Below, piece by piece: positions 24,181-32,839 of a stretch of DNA of 64,000 nt. This DNA comes from Paenibacillus andongensis (GTDB lineage Bacteria; Bacillota; Bacilli; Paenibacillales; NBRC-103111). The stretch lies in the NCBI RefSeq assembly GCF_025369935.1, contig NZ_CP104467.1, forward strand, positions 4,099,001 through 4,163,000. Reading direction: 5' to 3'. The first letter of the stretch is position 1; each line of letters opens with the position of its first letter. The notes under the pieces were generated by a model. That model had not been told where the DNA came from and did not search any database. It saw nothing but the letters and a program-made list of their open reading frames with translations. A program made the translations under genes and the position numbers.

Positions 24181-25101
24181 TTACACTTTTCGAGAGGTGT
24201 TTTGAAGGTGTTCATGAAACCAGGCCTCGATCTGTCTTACCGCTTGATCTACATATTGGTCTTGATCATAAAGGTCAATATGATTCGTCGTTTCGATCCA
24301 GTGAATGCGTTTTTCCGCTTGCAAATGATCGTAGAAGTTTTGGGCGCCATTAGTTGTACAGTATAAATCGTTCGTACCATGTACCACAAGCGTAGGCGCT
24401 ACAATATCCCCGGCGAAATCGATCGAATTGAAATTCAGAAACTCCTCGAAACTCATGACTGCAAATCGGTTTCGGTAATGCGGAGAAAATCCTCGCGCCG
24501 TTCCGTAATAGTCATAAGGCTCGTCACCTGGCATAGCCACGTTAGTCTCGGTTGGGTCTTCAGAGATACTAGGAATATACTCCACAACACCCGATTCCTC
24601 ATATTTTCTCTGCGCAGCACGCGATAGCTCGACTTTGGTGCGATATCCTTCTTCGCCAAGCCACGCTTTCATTACATTAGGATCGTGATAAAAACCAGCC
24701 ACAGTCGCCAAAGCTTTAATACGTTTATCAAGCGCCGCAGCCTTTGCCATGAATCCCCCGCCGGCACAAATGCCGACAGCGCCGATATACTCGGGATCGA
24801 CATCATTACGGGATAAGAGGTAAGTAACCGCATCCCGGAGGTCTTCCACTTTTTTGCCCGGGGCTTCGAACTGCCTGGGCTCACCCTGACTTTCACCGTA
24901 AAAACGATGGTCAAACGTTAAGGTCAAGAACCCGGCATCAGCCAGCTTTTTGGCATAAACTTCAACCACCTGATCTTTAAGTCCAGTCATCGGGCCTTCA
25001 AAGACCAATGCGGGAAGCTTACCGCCTCTTACAGCGCTTTGTGGCAGGAAAACTTGCCCCACAACTGTCAAACCATCTGCTTGAAACGATATTTTCTCCA
25101 T
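24181..25101 (-). CDS. Alpha/beta hydrolase with a cysteine nucleophile (DLH-like)
   Basis: A 306-residue alpha/beta hydrolase. The nucleophile elbow is GAVGICAGGGFM, so the nucleophile is Cys as in dienelactone hydrolases rather than Ser. The remaining triad members are Asp in VVHGTNDLY and His in ETTNHIDLYD. An oxyanion/cap segment includes FDHRFYGESQGEPRQFEAPG. Related proteins are annotated as YcjY/DLH-like and act on esters, lactones or peptides. It is 18 bases downstream of a SnoaL-like gene and likely shares its transcript. Confidence 0.9.
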   Translation of the reverse strand: MEKISFQADGLTVVGQVFLPQSAVRGGKLPALVFEGPMTGLKDQVVEVYAKKLADAGFLTLTFDHRFYGESQGEPRQFEAPGKKVEDLRDAVTYLLSRNDVDPEYIGAVGICAGGGFMAKAAALDKRIKALATVAGFYHDPNVMKAWLGEEGYRTKVELSRAAQRKYEESGVVEYIPSISEDPTETNVAMPGDEPYDYYGTARGFSPHYRNRFAVMSFEEFLNFNSIDFAGDIVAPTLVVHGTNDLYCTTNGAQNFYDHLQAEKRIHWIETTNHIDLYDQDQYVDQAVRQIEAWFHEHLQNTSRKV

Positions 25102-25119
25102 CTATATCAACTCCCTTTT

Positions 25120-25602
25120 TTAAATATTTAGCTGTTGACTTGCCAAGTTCATAATATTTTGATTGCCATTAGCCCATACAGCAGTCATGACCAGTTCAGA
25201 TATTTTCCATTGGGTGTTTTCCTTAACGAAGAGGAACAAGTATTTCCCCCCCAAAGTCCACTGACTTCCGCCAAAAGGATTCGGAAATTCATGCTGTGCT
25301 TGAAAGTATGCACGGCATGTTGCTTGATGCTCGTTATCGAAGTCGATGATATGATTAGAAATCAAGTGCTGTGTCGCCTTTAATGGCGTTAATACTTTAT
25401 TCCAACTATCCATAAGTACGTTTGCCGGGATCGTGACCGGCTCGCCTCCAGCCAAGGATGTATAGTCAACCTTCACTTCTTCTGTGAAAAGCTGCTGCAA
25501 ATCCTCCCATTGCCGATGGTCGGCGTAATAAGCAAATTTGGACACCGTTTCGATAATAGCCATTTTGTTCATCCAGTCGAATTGTACTTGTGTGTTGTTC
25601 AT
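25120..25602 (-). CDS. SnoaL-like (NTF2-fold) protein, first gene of the cluster
   Basis: A 160-residue NTF2-fold protein of the SnoaL_4 type (scytalone-dehydratase/ring-hydroxylating-dioxygenase-beta-like): ETVSKFAYYADHRQWEDLQQ, LFTEEVKVDYTSLAGGEPV, TQHLISNHIIDFDNEHQATC and WTLGGKYLFLFVKEN. The conserved His in HLISNH and the Y/D pair in YADH and VDYTS suit an active pocket. It is the first gene of the minus-strand run ending at 22227. A ribosome binding site CAGGAGGT lies just ahead of the ATG. Confidence 0.87.
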   Translation of the reverse strand: MNNTQVQFDWMNKMAIIETVSKFAYYADHRQWEDLQQLFTEEVKVDYTSLAGGEPVTIPANVLMDSWNKVLTPLKATQHLISNHIIDFDNEHQATCRAYFQAQHEFPNPFGGSQWTLGGKYLFLFVKENTQWKISELVMTAVWANGNQNIMNLASQQLNI

Positions 25603-26158
25603 GTTTCATACCTCCTGAGCTTAAATGAATATTAACTTCGCTTCGCTGACCATCTATTTCATTCAAAGATTCATTGGGACTCCTCCTCGCGATATCGGAA
25701 TTATTTTATTTCTATCTCAGAATAACGAATCCATAATCCATTCTCTTGCACATTACATTCTTGTTTTTGTACAAAAAAACCAAATCAGAGGAAATTTTCA
25801 TTCTGGTCAAGACCCCATTTTGTAAACAAAGAAAAAATACCTAGGAAGAAAAGAGGCCACTGATAAACTTATGGTTTTTGAGAAATGGCTACCCCGAACA
25901 AAACAAAAGACGATTGCTATTCCTAATTTTAGGAATAGCGATCGTCTTTTCGCTGTTCATTCAAATATTCATGAAGTGTTCCAAATCAATGCACGCAAAC
26001 CCAAATTTGTCAGCGAAAAAATCTACTTTCATATAAGGCAGACCTTCCTTCCTGAACCCCACCTGCTCCTCTTCATCAACTGCGCCTCATCCCTGAAATC
26101 CAGGGCTAGGCTCACATCCTTAACCGTGTGGAGCACAAGGTCCGCTCATTTCGCAGAG
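25603..26158. other. Gene-free stretch with a strong bidirectional hairpin
   Basis: No gene is recognised. AAAAGACGATTGCTATTCCT (25905-25924) and its near-perfect complement ending at 25950 form a long stem with A- and T-runs on both sides, a strong bidirectional terminator or hairpin element. The rest between the NTF2 operon promoter and the antiporter remnant looks non-coding. Confidence 0.6.
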
Positions 26159-27070
26159 CTAAGACGGTTTCGTAATGCTCATAGAGAAGATCATTGGAGA
26201 TAGCACAGAAGTAATGATGGCGATCACAATGACTGCATCTTGAATTCCCTTATTAATAACTCCCAATCTCATGCCGATCGATGCCGCAACAACGATTAAT
26301 GTCATACGAGATGATAGCAAGAATCCGCCTGCCAGAGCCTTCCGCCGACCATGACGAAGAAAATAGGAATAATCAAGCCATAGCCTATCCCTTCTAACTG
26401 CTCCTTAAACGGATGATGATCATGTAGATGAAAACTTGCTAGAAGAAACCCAGCCAAAAAACTGCCTAGAATAACCTCCGAACCTGTCATATCTGTGATG
26501 ATTCCATAAAGGCCGAGAACAGCCAGCAGCCCCTGCAATCGGACGACGGAATTTTTGTGGAATTCCTTATGCCAAAATGAGGTTTTCCTCAATCTGATTA
26601 TGGCCTGATAGATAATTACGGATAAAGGCAGAAGCAAACCTACGGAAGCCTGACGCCACGTAAATCCAGTATGGTAGGATCCTCCAATGATAGAAAGAAT
26701 GATCATAGTGAGGAGATCGGCGATAATTGCGGACGTTAGAAGCAGTTGGCCATATTGGCTTTTGATTACTCCCGTTTCCTTGAGGACCGGCATTACAATC
26801 CCGAGTGAGGTTGTCAAAAGAATAAGCGTTATCATCCAGGACTTTGTTAAGGGGTCTATTTGGTGAATTCTTATTCCTAACAGAAAAGCCAACAAAGTGG
26901 TCCCTACAAAGACTAACAATCCGATAATAAGAGGGTTTTGCCCGATCTTCGGAAGGAATCCGGAACCCTTTCATTCTGCTAAGTAGCATTTGCACGACAA
27001 ATATACATAGAAACAGCCAAAAAAGAGGTAATAAAGCACCATGCCCCATACTAATAATAAGTCCCCCCAT
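26159..27070 (-). pseudogene. CPA2-type cation:proton antiporter, broken
   Basis: Remnant of a Kef/NapA-type antiporter. The first helix (LLPLFWLFLCIFVVQMLLSR) leads to FRIPSE, after which the frame shifts and about 80 residues are missing; it resumes with NPLIIGLLVFVGTTLLAF, TTSLGIVMPVLKETG, SAIIADLLTMIILS and GSEVILGSFLAGFLLASF. After IPIFFVMVGG another segment is lost and the frame changes, giving ALAGGFLLSSRMTLIVVAAS and IAIITSVLSPMIFSM to the TAG at 26161-26159. The conserved transport residues of the lost parts are gone, so it is not functional. Confidence 0.87.
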
Positions 27071-27183
27071 TCCTTATTAAGGTATGCTAGTCCGATTCGT
27101 TATTATAACTACCCGCCTCCACTTTTGCACTAAATAACCGAAGGATTTTGGACTCATTTTTCCATAATCCCACCCTTTAGTTC

Positions 27184-27218
27184 AATTAAAAAAGCAGGCT
27201 GCCTCAGCTGCCTGCTTT
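27184..27218 (-). terminator. Terminator of the coiled-coil gene
   Basis: AAAGCAGGC (27191-27199) and GCCTGCTTT (27210-27218) pair, with GC/GC inside, and on the minus strand are followed by a T-run and AATTG. It belongs to the GCAGG hairpin family of this window. Confidence 0.85.
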
Positions 27219-27271
27219 ATTTCAAGTATCGTTTTCTGTCGAAAAAACACAGCTTTCTCCTTCAACGAAAC

Positions 27272-27658
27272 TCATATAATACTGCTTTTTATGTACTCTC
27301 TGAGGCAAGGATACGGACCACCAAAAATATGAGCCATGGTTACGATAAATTTGTGATGTTCCTTCAAAATTTTTAAAGAAATGCCGACGCGATTGGCTAG
27401 TAATTGTTGAACCGCTAATTCCCTTTCCATACTTAGTTGGTTTAGTAAGTCATTGTTTTGTCCGACTGTTTTGCTTATTTCCAATAAAGTCTGTGTTTCG
27501 ACGCCAGATGGCCTATACGCCAAATTGGAAAATTGAATGTCGAACTCCTCCAGCCGTCGCTTTAAGTGAAGAATCTCTTCTTGACGTTGTACAGAAGTGT
27601 TTGATCTTTTCGATTGAAAAAGGTTCTTCACCTCTTTGGTTACTCTCTTAAGAAGCAT
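27272..27658 (-). CDS. Hypothetical protein with a coiled coil (128 aa)
   Basis: ATG 27658 follows a perfect AAGGAGGA site; the open frame upstream lacks one. The 128-residue product is charged and helical: VTKEVKNLFQSKRSN, then a heptad-like stretch QRQEEILHLKRRLEEFDIQF, SMERELAVQQLLANRVG and a C-terminal segment HIFGGPYPCLREYIKSS. I do not recognise a family. It is flanked by a terminator and stands alone. Confidence 0.7.
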   Translation of the reverse strand: MLLKRVTKEVKNLFQSKRSNTSVQRQEEILHLKRRLEEFDIQFSNLAYRPSGVETQTLLEISKTVGQNNDLLNQLSMERELAVQQLLANRVGISLKILKEHHKFIVTMAHIFGGPYPCLREYIKSSII

Positions 27659-28148
27659 GTCTAGTTCCTCCTTTTTTCTCTTGAACGAAAAAAGGAAGCG
27701 AGGGAATAAAGCCCTTAAATATAAAGGACCCATTTAATGTTTCTATCATTTTCTTTCTACGCTGACGAAGTTAGCTGACGGATTCGGGTCGAAAGTTAAC
27801 CCTAACACTTAAAAAATGTACTCACCCCAGAAAACTTGGTTCCCCCGCTTCTTTAATCTAAAGAATTAAGCGTAGTATGATTATTCTTATTTTATCAATT
27901 TACCCCAATACATACTTAGAAACAATAGTAATATTTACTTATATTTTTATGTCTATTCTCAATTAATAGTTCTATTAAACTGTATCGGGCCAATTATACG
28001 AAATTCCGTTCACTGCGGTACTGACCGTTTGGAACCAGCTTTCAAAAGAAAAGTATAAAGAGGACCCGCCACGGCTGATCCTCTTTGTAGACTATTTGGC
28101 GGCGAAGATCCCGTATTTTAATGTAAACTTGTTCTTATACATTTGATG
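27659..28148. other. Intergenic region with a terminator hairpin and a plus-strand coding fragment
   Basis: AAAGAGGA (28057-28064) and TCCTCTTT (28079-28086) form a hairpin 63 bases beyond the DUF3231 stop. On the plus strand, 27979-28146 is an open frame of 55 codons lacking a start, with protein-like content (GQLYEIPFTAVLTVWNQLSK, RLILFVDYLAAKIPYF); it may be the tail of a lost gene. Nothing else is seen. Confidence 0.4.
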
Positions 28149-29183
28149 CTAAGCATCTCGGCCAGATGCATGTGGTGGCTGCTCCATCCACTCATGATTT
28201 ATCATTAGTTTGGCTCCATCCTCTGCGAAACGTCCTACGTCCAATAGAAATCCTGCATATTTCGCCGCAATATCATGCCTTCCGTCAACAGCTAAAGAAT
28301 TACCATACGATCTGATCTTCATCGAAAACATATCCACCTTATGAAATACCATCAATTTATCTGAAAATGGAGAAAAAGAAGAATTCGTTACTAAGTGGTC
28401 CAATGCGGGATGGGACTGCAATCCTTCATCTTCAAGGAGCTGGCTCCAAGTTTCTATATGGTTCGAGGTGATTTTCTCACCTCTATGTAGAAATTCTCTA
28501 ACCTCATCTAATTTGGTTACTTGTCTGAATCCGATGAGTAAGGATTTGCTTGTCACATTATTTTGAATATTATCGTAAAGGTGGGTAATTTCTAATGCGT
28601 GAAGTGGTCTGACATGTCCTAAGAAACCGTTAAGGTAACTTTGTTTTTTCACAATTTCTATCTTTTTCGGGATCGGTATGTAAGGAGCTTTAACGAATGA
28701 ACCTTTTATGATTAAAACGTCGTTGACCTGATTTATTAGTTTGATTGTCACTTCCAAGCAGTTTGTAAAAAATGTTCTCACATCGTGTCTACTCATTAGT
28801 GGTACAGCAATTGCATAAATGCTCATCCCGGCTTTTGCTGCATACTTCAAGTAATGAAGATAAAATTCATCCGAGAATAGCCGAGGCGCCCCTAAGTTTA
28901 CATCGTCTTCAGTGAAACCAACAGGAACAGGATGATTCTCCTTGTTTAATATTTCTTTGATGGTTTGAACCATTTGTTCAGATAAAAATAGCGCGTATTC
29001 TACAGTTTTTTTTATTTCTTGATCCTCAATATTTTGAAGAAAATAGCTCAAAACACATTTGGCCATTGAATTCCCAATATAAGTAGCCCAAAGTTTTCCA
29101 ACTTCAGCCGAAGTTAATTTTTCGTCCATTTTTGTCTTGTTTGTTCTTGTGGAGATTAACTTTATCGGTTTTATAGCTTCCAT
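28149..29183 (-). CDS. DUF3231 family protein
   Basis: A 344-residue member of DUF3231, a family common in spore-forming Bacillota. It contains two related helical repeats (about 1-170 and 175-340), each like a ferritin-like coat-F bundle: TSAEVGKLWATYIGNSMAKC, FSDEFYLHYLKYAAKAGMSI in the first and RPLHALEITHLYDNIQNNVT, LEDEGLQSHPALDHLVTNSS in the second. ATG 29183 follows GGGGGATGAA. The role is unknown; relationship to spore coat proteins suggests a sporulation context. Its downstream hairpin is at 28057-28086. Confidence 0.9.
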   Translation of the reverse strand: MEAIKPIKLISTRTNKTKMDEKLTSAEVGKLWATYIGNSMAKCVLSYFLQNIEDQEIKKTVEYALFLSEQMVQTIKEILNKENHPVPVGFTEDDVNLGAPRLFSDEFYLHYLKYAAKAGMSIYAIAVPLMSRHDVRTFFTNCLEVTIKLINQVNDVLIIKGSFVKAPYIPIPKKIEIVKKQSYLNGFLGHVRPLHALEITHLYDNIQNNVTSKSLLIGFRQVTKLDEVREFLHRGEKITSNHIETWSQLLEDEGLQSHPALDHLVTNSSFSPFSDKLMVFHKVDMFSMKIRSYGNSLAVDGRHDIAAKYAGFLLDVGRFAEDGAKLMINHEWMEQPPHASGRDA

Positions 29184-29456
29184 TTCATCCCCCATTTATG
29201 GGTATTTTTATTTTTAATTTTATTTTTATTATTGTTATCCAGTCTGCTATATATATATTCATCGTAGCATCCGAAGCTTGCTGTATTGCACGCTCAACTT
29301 TGCTGCCCTTTAATTTATATTCGTCAAATTTTTAGCAGTAATTCCTCGGACTAAAGCCTCTGCCATTGAACCTACCCCACAGAAACAAATGTTCAGTTTT
29401 GAAATCGATGGTACTTGTTCGGTTCTTGATTGGAAGGCCATTATTATTCCTCACTT

Positions 29457-29789
29457 CTAAAATATGAATTGAATCAAAAACATATAGACGAGAGTACCGC
29501 TTGCTATGGATAAAAACATATTCCTTTTCCAAATATGCAGCAAAGCAACGACAACAATTGAAAACAATTCGGGTACACCATGGTCACCGGATAAAAATTG
29601 GACATCTTTGATATTATAGACAACTAGTAACCCTAGAGCTGCTGAGGGCAATACTTTGCCGAGATACTGCACATAACTTGGAGTGGTCCGACCCGAAGGA
29701 AAAATAATAAATGGAATAAATCTGGTCATCATGGTTCCCAGAACAACCATTGCTATCGTAATCATTCGCTCTATTAAAGTCATTGACAT
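29457..29789 (-). CDS. azlD: AzlD family branched-chain amino acid export subunit
   Basis: A 110-residue AzlD protein with four membrane helices ([70 protein letters not shown]). The TRFIPF motif is typical. It works with AzlC to export branched-chain amino acids or analogues such as azaleucine. Its start overlaps the end of azlC by ten bases and lies downstream of AGGTGA, so the two are translationally coupled. Confidence 0.93.
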   Translation of the reverse strand: MSMTLIERMITIAMVVLGTMMTRFIPFIIFPSGRTTPSYVQYLGKVLPSAALGLLVVYNIKDVQFLSGDHGVPELFSIVVVALLHIWKRNMFLSIASGTLVYMFLIQFIF

Positions 29790-30496
29790 ATACGTTCACC
29801 TGTTTTCTCTGGCTGCATCCTCATCAAAGTAAGTAAGAAGAGAATGATGATCATGGAAGGGAGGATAAAGCTGCCACTGTTAAAAATGAAAAGGCATATA
29901 AGTGATACTCCTAGACCCAATAACGCACTTTGATGTGCTGTCTCTTTCATCCATTGTTCGATAAAGATAACAACAAATAGTGCCGTCATAACAAACTCAA
30001 GCCCTTCCAAATTTAAGTGCACTAGCGATCCAAAAAGCCCGCCAATTGAAGCCCCAAGTACCCAATAGCTATGATTAAGCACGGTGACGAAGAACATGTA
30101 CCATCCTTTATTCACCTCTTGCGGTATATTTGCTGTGTAATTAATGGAGAAAGATTCATCGCTTAGACCAAAAATCAGATAAATCTTTTTTAGTCCGGTC
30201 CCTCTGTACTTTTCAAGCATAGATATCCCGTAAAAAAGATGACGCGCGTTTACCATTAAGGTGAGAAACAGTGCGCCTAATGGATTAAAAGCGCCAAGCA
30301 ACAGATTGACAGCAACAAATTCCATCGAACCTGCAAAAATAAGTAGGCTCATCAGGAAGGAATACCCCGCACCAAAACCCGATACGTTCATAAAGATCCC
30401 GTAAGCAATCCCCAAGAATAAAAAGCCAGCCAGAATGGGGACAGTAGAGGGAAAGGCCGCACGAAATGCCAATTGAAGTTCTTTTTTATTACTCAT
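29780..30496 (-). CDS. azlC: AzlC family branched-chain amino acid exporter
   Basis: A 238-residue AzlC permease. ATG 30496 follows GAGGAGATG; the frame is open a little further upstream. Conserved features are [20 protein letters not shown] with the PxxxG motif, [20 protein letters not shown] and [18 protein letters not shown] (NARH). It forms the exporter together with AzlD, encoded next with a ten-base overlap. A MocR regulator is divergently transcribed from a 109-base gap containing palindromic half-sites, and probably controls the pair in response to an amino acid or PLP derivative. Confidence 0.95.
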   Translation of the reverse strand: MSNKKELQLAFRAAFPSTVPILAGFLFLGIAYGIFMNVSGFGAGYSFLMSLLIFAGSMEFVAVNLLLGAFNPLGALFLTLMVNARHLFYGISMLEKYRGTGLKKIYLIFGLSDESFSINYTANIPQEVNKGWYMFFVTVLNHSYWVLGASIGGLFGSLVHLNLEGLEFVMTALFVVIFIEQWMKETAHQSALLGLGVSLICLFIFNSGSFILPSMIIILFLLTLMRMQPEKTGERICQ

Positions 30497-30555
30497 GGAT
30501 AGTTCGCATCTCCTCAGCACGATTACTTTTCCATGTTATTTTAGCAGTGCAAATC

Positions 30556-30591
30556 CATACAATCAACGATATAATTGTATGTATTACAATT
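30556..30591. promoter_or_regulatory. Palindromic half-sites between azlC and the MocR gene
   Basis: CATACAAT (30556-30563) and ATTGTATG (30574-30581) are inverted repeats 10 bases apart, and AATTGTA (30573-30579) and TACAATT (30585-30591) form a second overlapping palindrome with a five-base spacer. They fill the centre of the divergent promoter region and are a likely operator for the MocR protein. Confidence 0.6.
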
Positions 30592-30605
30592 GTGTGAGGT
30601 ACAAC

Positions 30606-31994
30606 ATGCCGATAAATTCCTTCACTGATTACCCCATGTCGTGGAAACCCGAGAGAAACGCATTGAAACGTCCACTCTATCTTTCGCTCGCCTTATTACT
30701 AGAACATGACATTACAAACGGATTTTTAGCTCCCGGTACAAAACTTCCGCCACAAAGGGAGTTGGCCGATTTTTTAGATGTCAATTTTACGACCATTACA
30801 CGTGCTTACAAACAATGCGAACTTAAAGGCTTAATATATGCTGTTACAGGGAGCGGTACATTTGTTTCACCCAACGCGGCACGCTCTATCACAATTTCAA
30901 AAGATAAAATTTCAAATGAATGTATTGATCTCGGCTTTGTTGCATCTTTTGAGCAAACGAATACTACTGTCGCAGAGGCTGCAAAGAAAGTAATGGAGAA
31001 ACGTTATTTGGAGCAGCTCTTTAATTACAATGATCCTACAGGAATTCCACATCAAAAAATAGCGGCACTAAATTGGATGAAAGCTTTTGGCATCCATGCT
31101 GATACAGAAAATATGGCCATTGTTTCAGGAGCACAGAATGCGCTCGCCATTACGTTGTTAGCTCTATTTGAACCAGGAAATCGGATCGCTGTCGACATTT
31201 ATACCTTCTCAAATTTTATTGAGTTTTCGAAAATGTTTCGAATTAAGTTAGTTCCAATTCCAGGTGACGAGCACGGCATGCTCCCTAATGAGCTTGAAAA
31301 TCAGTGCCTTCAATTGGATGTACACGGCGTATTTTTGATGCCTTCTTGTTCTAATCCCACTACTGTTATGATTCCAGAATACCGAAAAAAAGAATTGGCT
31401 GCTATTATTCGAAAACATAATTTGATTTTAATTGAAGATGATATTCATGCCTTTCTGTCAGCTGGTACAATAGAGGATTATGGTCAACCTATGTTTCAGC
31501 TTCTCCCGGAACAAACGGTTTATATTTGTAGTACCTCCAAGTCCATCTGTTCTGGCCTCCGAGTGGCATATATGGTGTTTAACGATGCATTTAAATATAA
31601 GATTATTGAGGCCATTTTTAATATTAATGTCAAGACCTCTTCCTTAGATGCCGAGATCATAACCGAGCTGATTTTATCTGGTAAAGCAAATGCCATTGTT
31701 GCGGAAAAGAAACAGCTAGCGCAGTCTGCAAACCATTTATTTTCAGAGATTTTCCCACAGCCTCTCCCTACTAGTCATCCACTAAGCTTTTATAGATGGC
31801 TTCCCTTATCGGGCAATGTTAATCGAACGGAGAGTTACTTTCTGAACAAAGGGATTCGTGTTTTTCACTCAGATCGCTTCTTAAGTGGGGCAAGTACACA
31901 TGACAATTATTTGAGAATTGCACTTGCATCTACCAATTCTCTGGAAGAATTAAAAAGAGGATTGGAGATCTTGAAAGAAAATCTCGGAATTTAA
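30606..31994 (+). CDS. MocR/GntR regulator with aminotransferase domain, divergent from azlCD
   Basis: A 462-residue MocR protein. ATG 30606 follows GTGAGG; upstream in-frame codons read through the operator region. The GntR winged helix (about 25-90) contains PPQRELADFLDVNFTTITRA; the aminotransferase domain follows, with the PLP lysine in ICSTSKSICSGLRVAYM and the cofactor Asp in LIEDDIHAFL. It lies head to head with azlCD, so export of branched-chain amino acids or analogues is its likely target. It is not closely similar to the MocR protein at 8108, which has a different linker and C-terminus. Confidence 0.93.
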   Translation: MPINSFTDYPMSWKPERNALKRPLYLSLALLLEHDITNGFLAPGTKLPPQRELADFLDVNFTTITRAYKQCELKGLIYAVTGSGTFVSPNAARSITISKDKISNECIDLGFVASFEQTNTTVAEAAKKVMEKRYLEQLFNYNDPTGIPHQKIAALNWMKAFGIHADTENMAIVSGAQNALAITLLALFEPGNRIAVDIYTFSNFIEFSKMFRIKLVPIPGDEHGMLPNELENQCLQLDVHGVFLMPSCSNPTTVMIPEYRKKELAAIIRKHNLILIEDDIHAFLSAGTIEDYGQPMFQLLPEQTVYICSTSKSICSGLRVAYMVFNDAFKYKIIEAIFNINVKTSSLDAEIITELILSGKANAIVAEKKQLAQSANHLFSEIFPQPLPTSHPLSFYRWLPLSGNVNRTESYFLNKGIRVFHSDRFLSGASTHDNYLRIALASTNSLEELKRGLEILKENLGI

Positions 31995-32065
31995 ATATGC
32001 ACAGAGACTCGATCTTTTAATAATTCGGCTACCTACGAATGATTAGGCAGCCTCATTCAAAAGAA

Positions 32066-32101
32066 CAAGGAGCAGTTGCCTTATGTGCTAACTGCTCCTT
32101 G
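32066..32101. terminator. Bidirectional terminator
   Basis: CAAGGAGCAGTT (32066-32077) and AACTGCTCCTTG (32090-32101) form a perfect 12-base stem, followed by TTTTGC on the plus strand and TTCTTTTG on the minus strand. It separates the convergent MocR and DinB-like genes. Confidence 0.9.
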
Positions 32102-32169
32102 TTTTGCATTGCAAAACATATCAACCACGCTCCGGCTTGAATAGCTCAAGTTCTTCTTCGCATCTCGTT

Positions 32170-32646
32170 TTATTGCTTGCCTTGAATGACCTTAAGTAAG
32201 CAATTGCAAATTGCAAGATGCATCCCTTCATGAACCAATGCAAAGTTGAACAACTCTCCCGCCCGATTAAAAGTGAGCGGTCCAAATTGCAGCGGCGCTT
32301 CAAGCTGTACCTCTAGACTCTCAGGAGCTAATTCGGATAGGGAGTTAAGCTGAATTGACAGTTCTTGGATTAGCTCTTCCTTTGATGGAGGCGTGTTAGC
32401 CCAGTTTGCCGGCGCTGTCCCGGAGTTGAAGAAAGATGCGTAGCTTGCGGGAATAGACGAATCTTTCGAGAAGGCAAGCGTCATGTAAGTATCCATCCAA
32501 TAAATCATGTGTCCAATGTTCCAACGAATCGTGTTATTGTAGGAATCAGCTTGAATGTCGAACAGTTCCTCTGGGATAGCCTGCATCTGGTACAGCACCA
32601 CTTGACGTACTTTTTTTGCCGTGTCGATAATCATTTCGGACATCAT
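32170..32646 (-). CDS. DinB/YfiT-like putative metalloenzyme
   Basis: A 158-residue DinB-superfamily four-helix protein. ATG 32646 follows AAAGGAGGA. The metal-binding histidines are visible in the helix RWNIGHMIYWMDTYM and in the C-terminal ALVHEGMHLAICN. Family members include bacillithiol- and mycothiol-dependent transferases and DNA-damage-induced proteins of unknown action. A LysR-type gene is divergently transcribed 193 bases away and may control it. Confidence 0.87.
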   Translation of the reverse strand: MMSEMIIDTAKKVRQVVLYQMQAIPEELFDIQADSYNNTIRWNIGHMIYWMDTYMTLAFSKDSSIPASYASFFNSGTAPANWANTPPSKEELIQELSIQLNSLSELAPESLEVQLEAPLQFGPLTFNRAGELFNFALVHEGMHLAICNCLLKVIQGKQ

Positions 32647-32803
32647 GATTTCCTCCTTTGGAATGAGAAGCGTTTGATATATTCCAAGTATAGGTCTCAT
32701 GGATTGTTCCATCAATGCAGTGCGCATTACCGAAACGTTAAGTATAAGTTAACGATTATGAATTGACAGAAAAAGAAAATGAAGTGACAATAATGATTGA
32801 ACA

Positions 32804-32819
32804 TGCATTCAACGATGCA
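32804..32819. promoter_or_regulatory. Candidate LysR operator TGCAT-N6-ATGCA
   Basis: The inverted repeat TGCAT (32804-32808) and ATGCA (32815-32819) lies 20 bases before the LysR start codon in the gap to the divergent DinB-like gene. Its size fits a LysR half-site pair, but it is short. Confidence 0.4.
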
Positions 32820-32839
32820 TTTGAAAGCAGGTGTGAGCT

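Noticed and set aside
25871-26203. 110-codon plus-strand frame
   Set aside because: It runs across a strong terminator hairpin and the tail of the antiporter remnant; no ribosome binding site.
29332-29532. 66-codon minus-strand frame starting inside azlD
   Set aside because: It overlaps azlD in another frame, has no ribosome binding site, and shows no family features.
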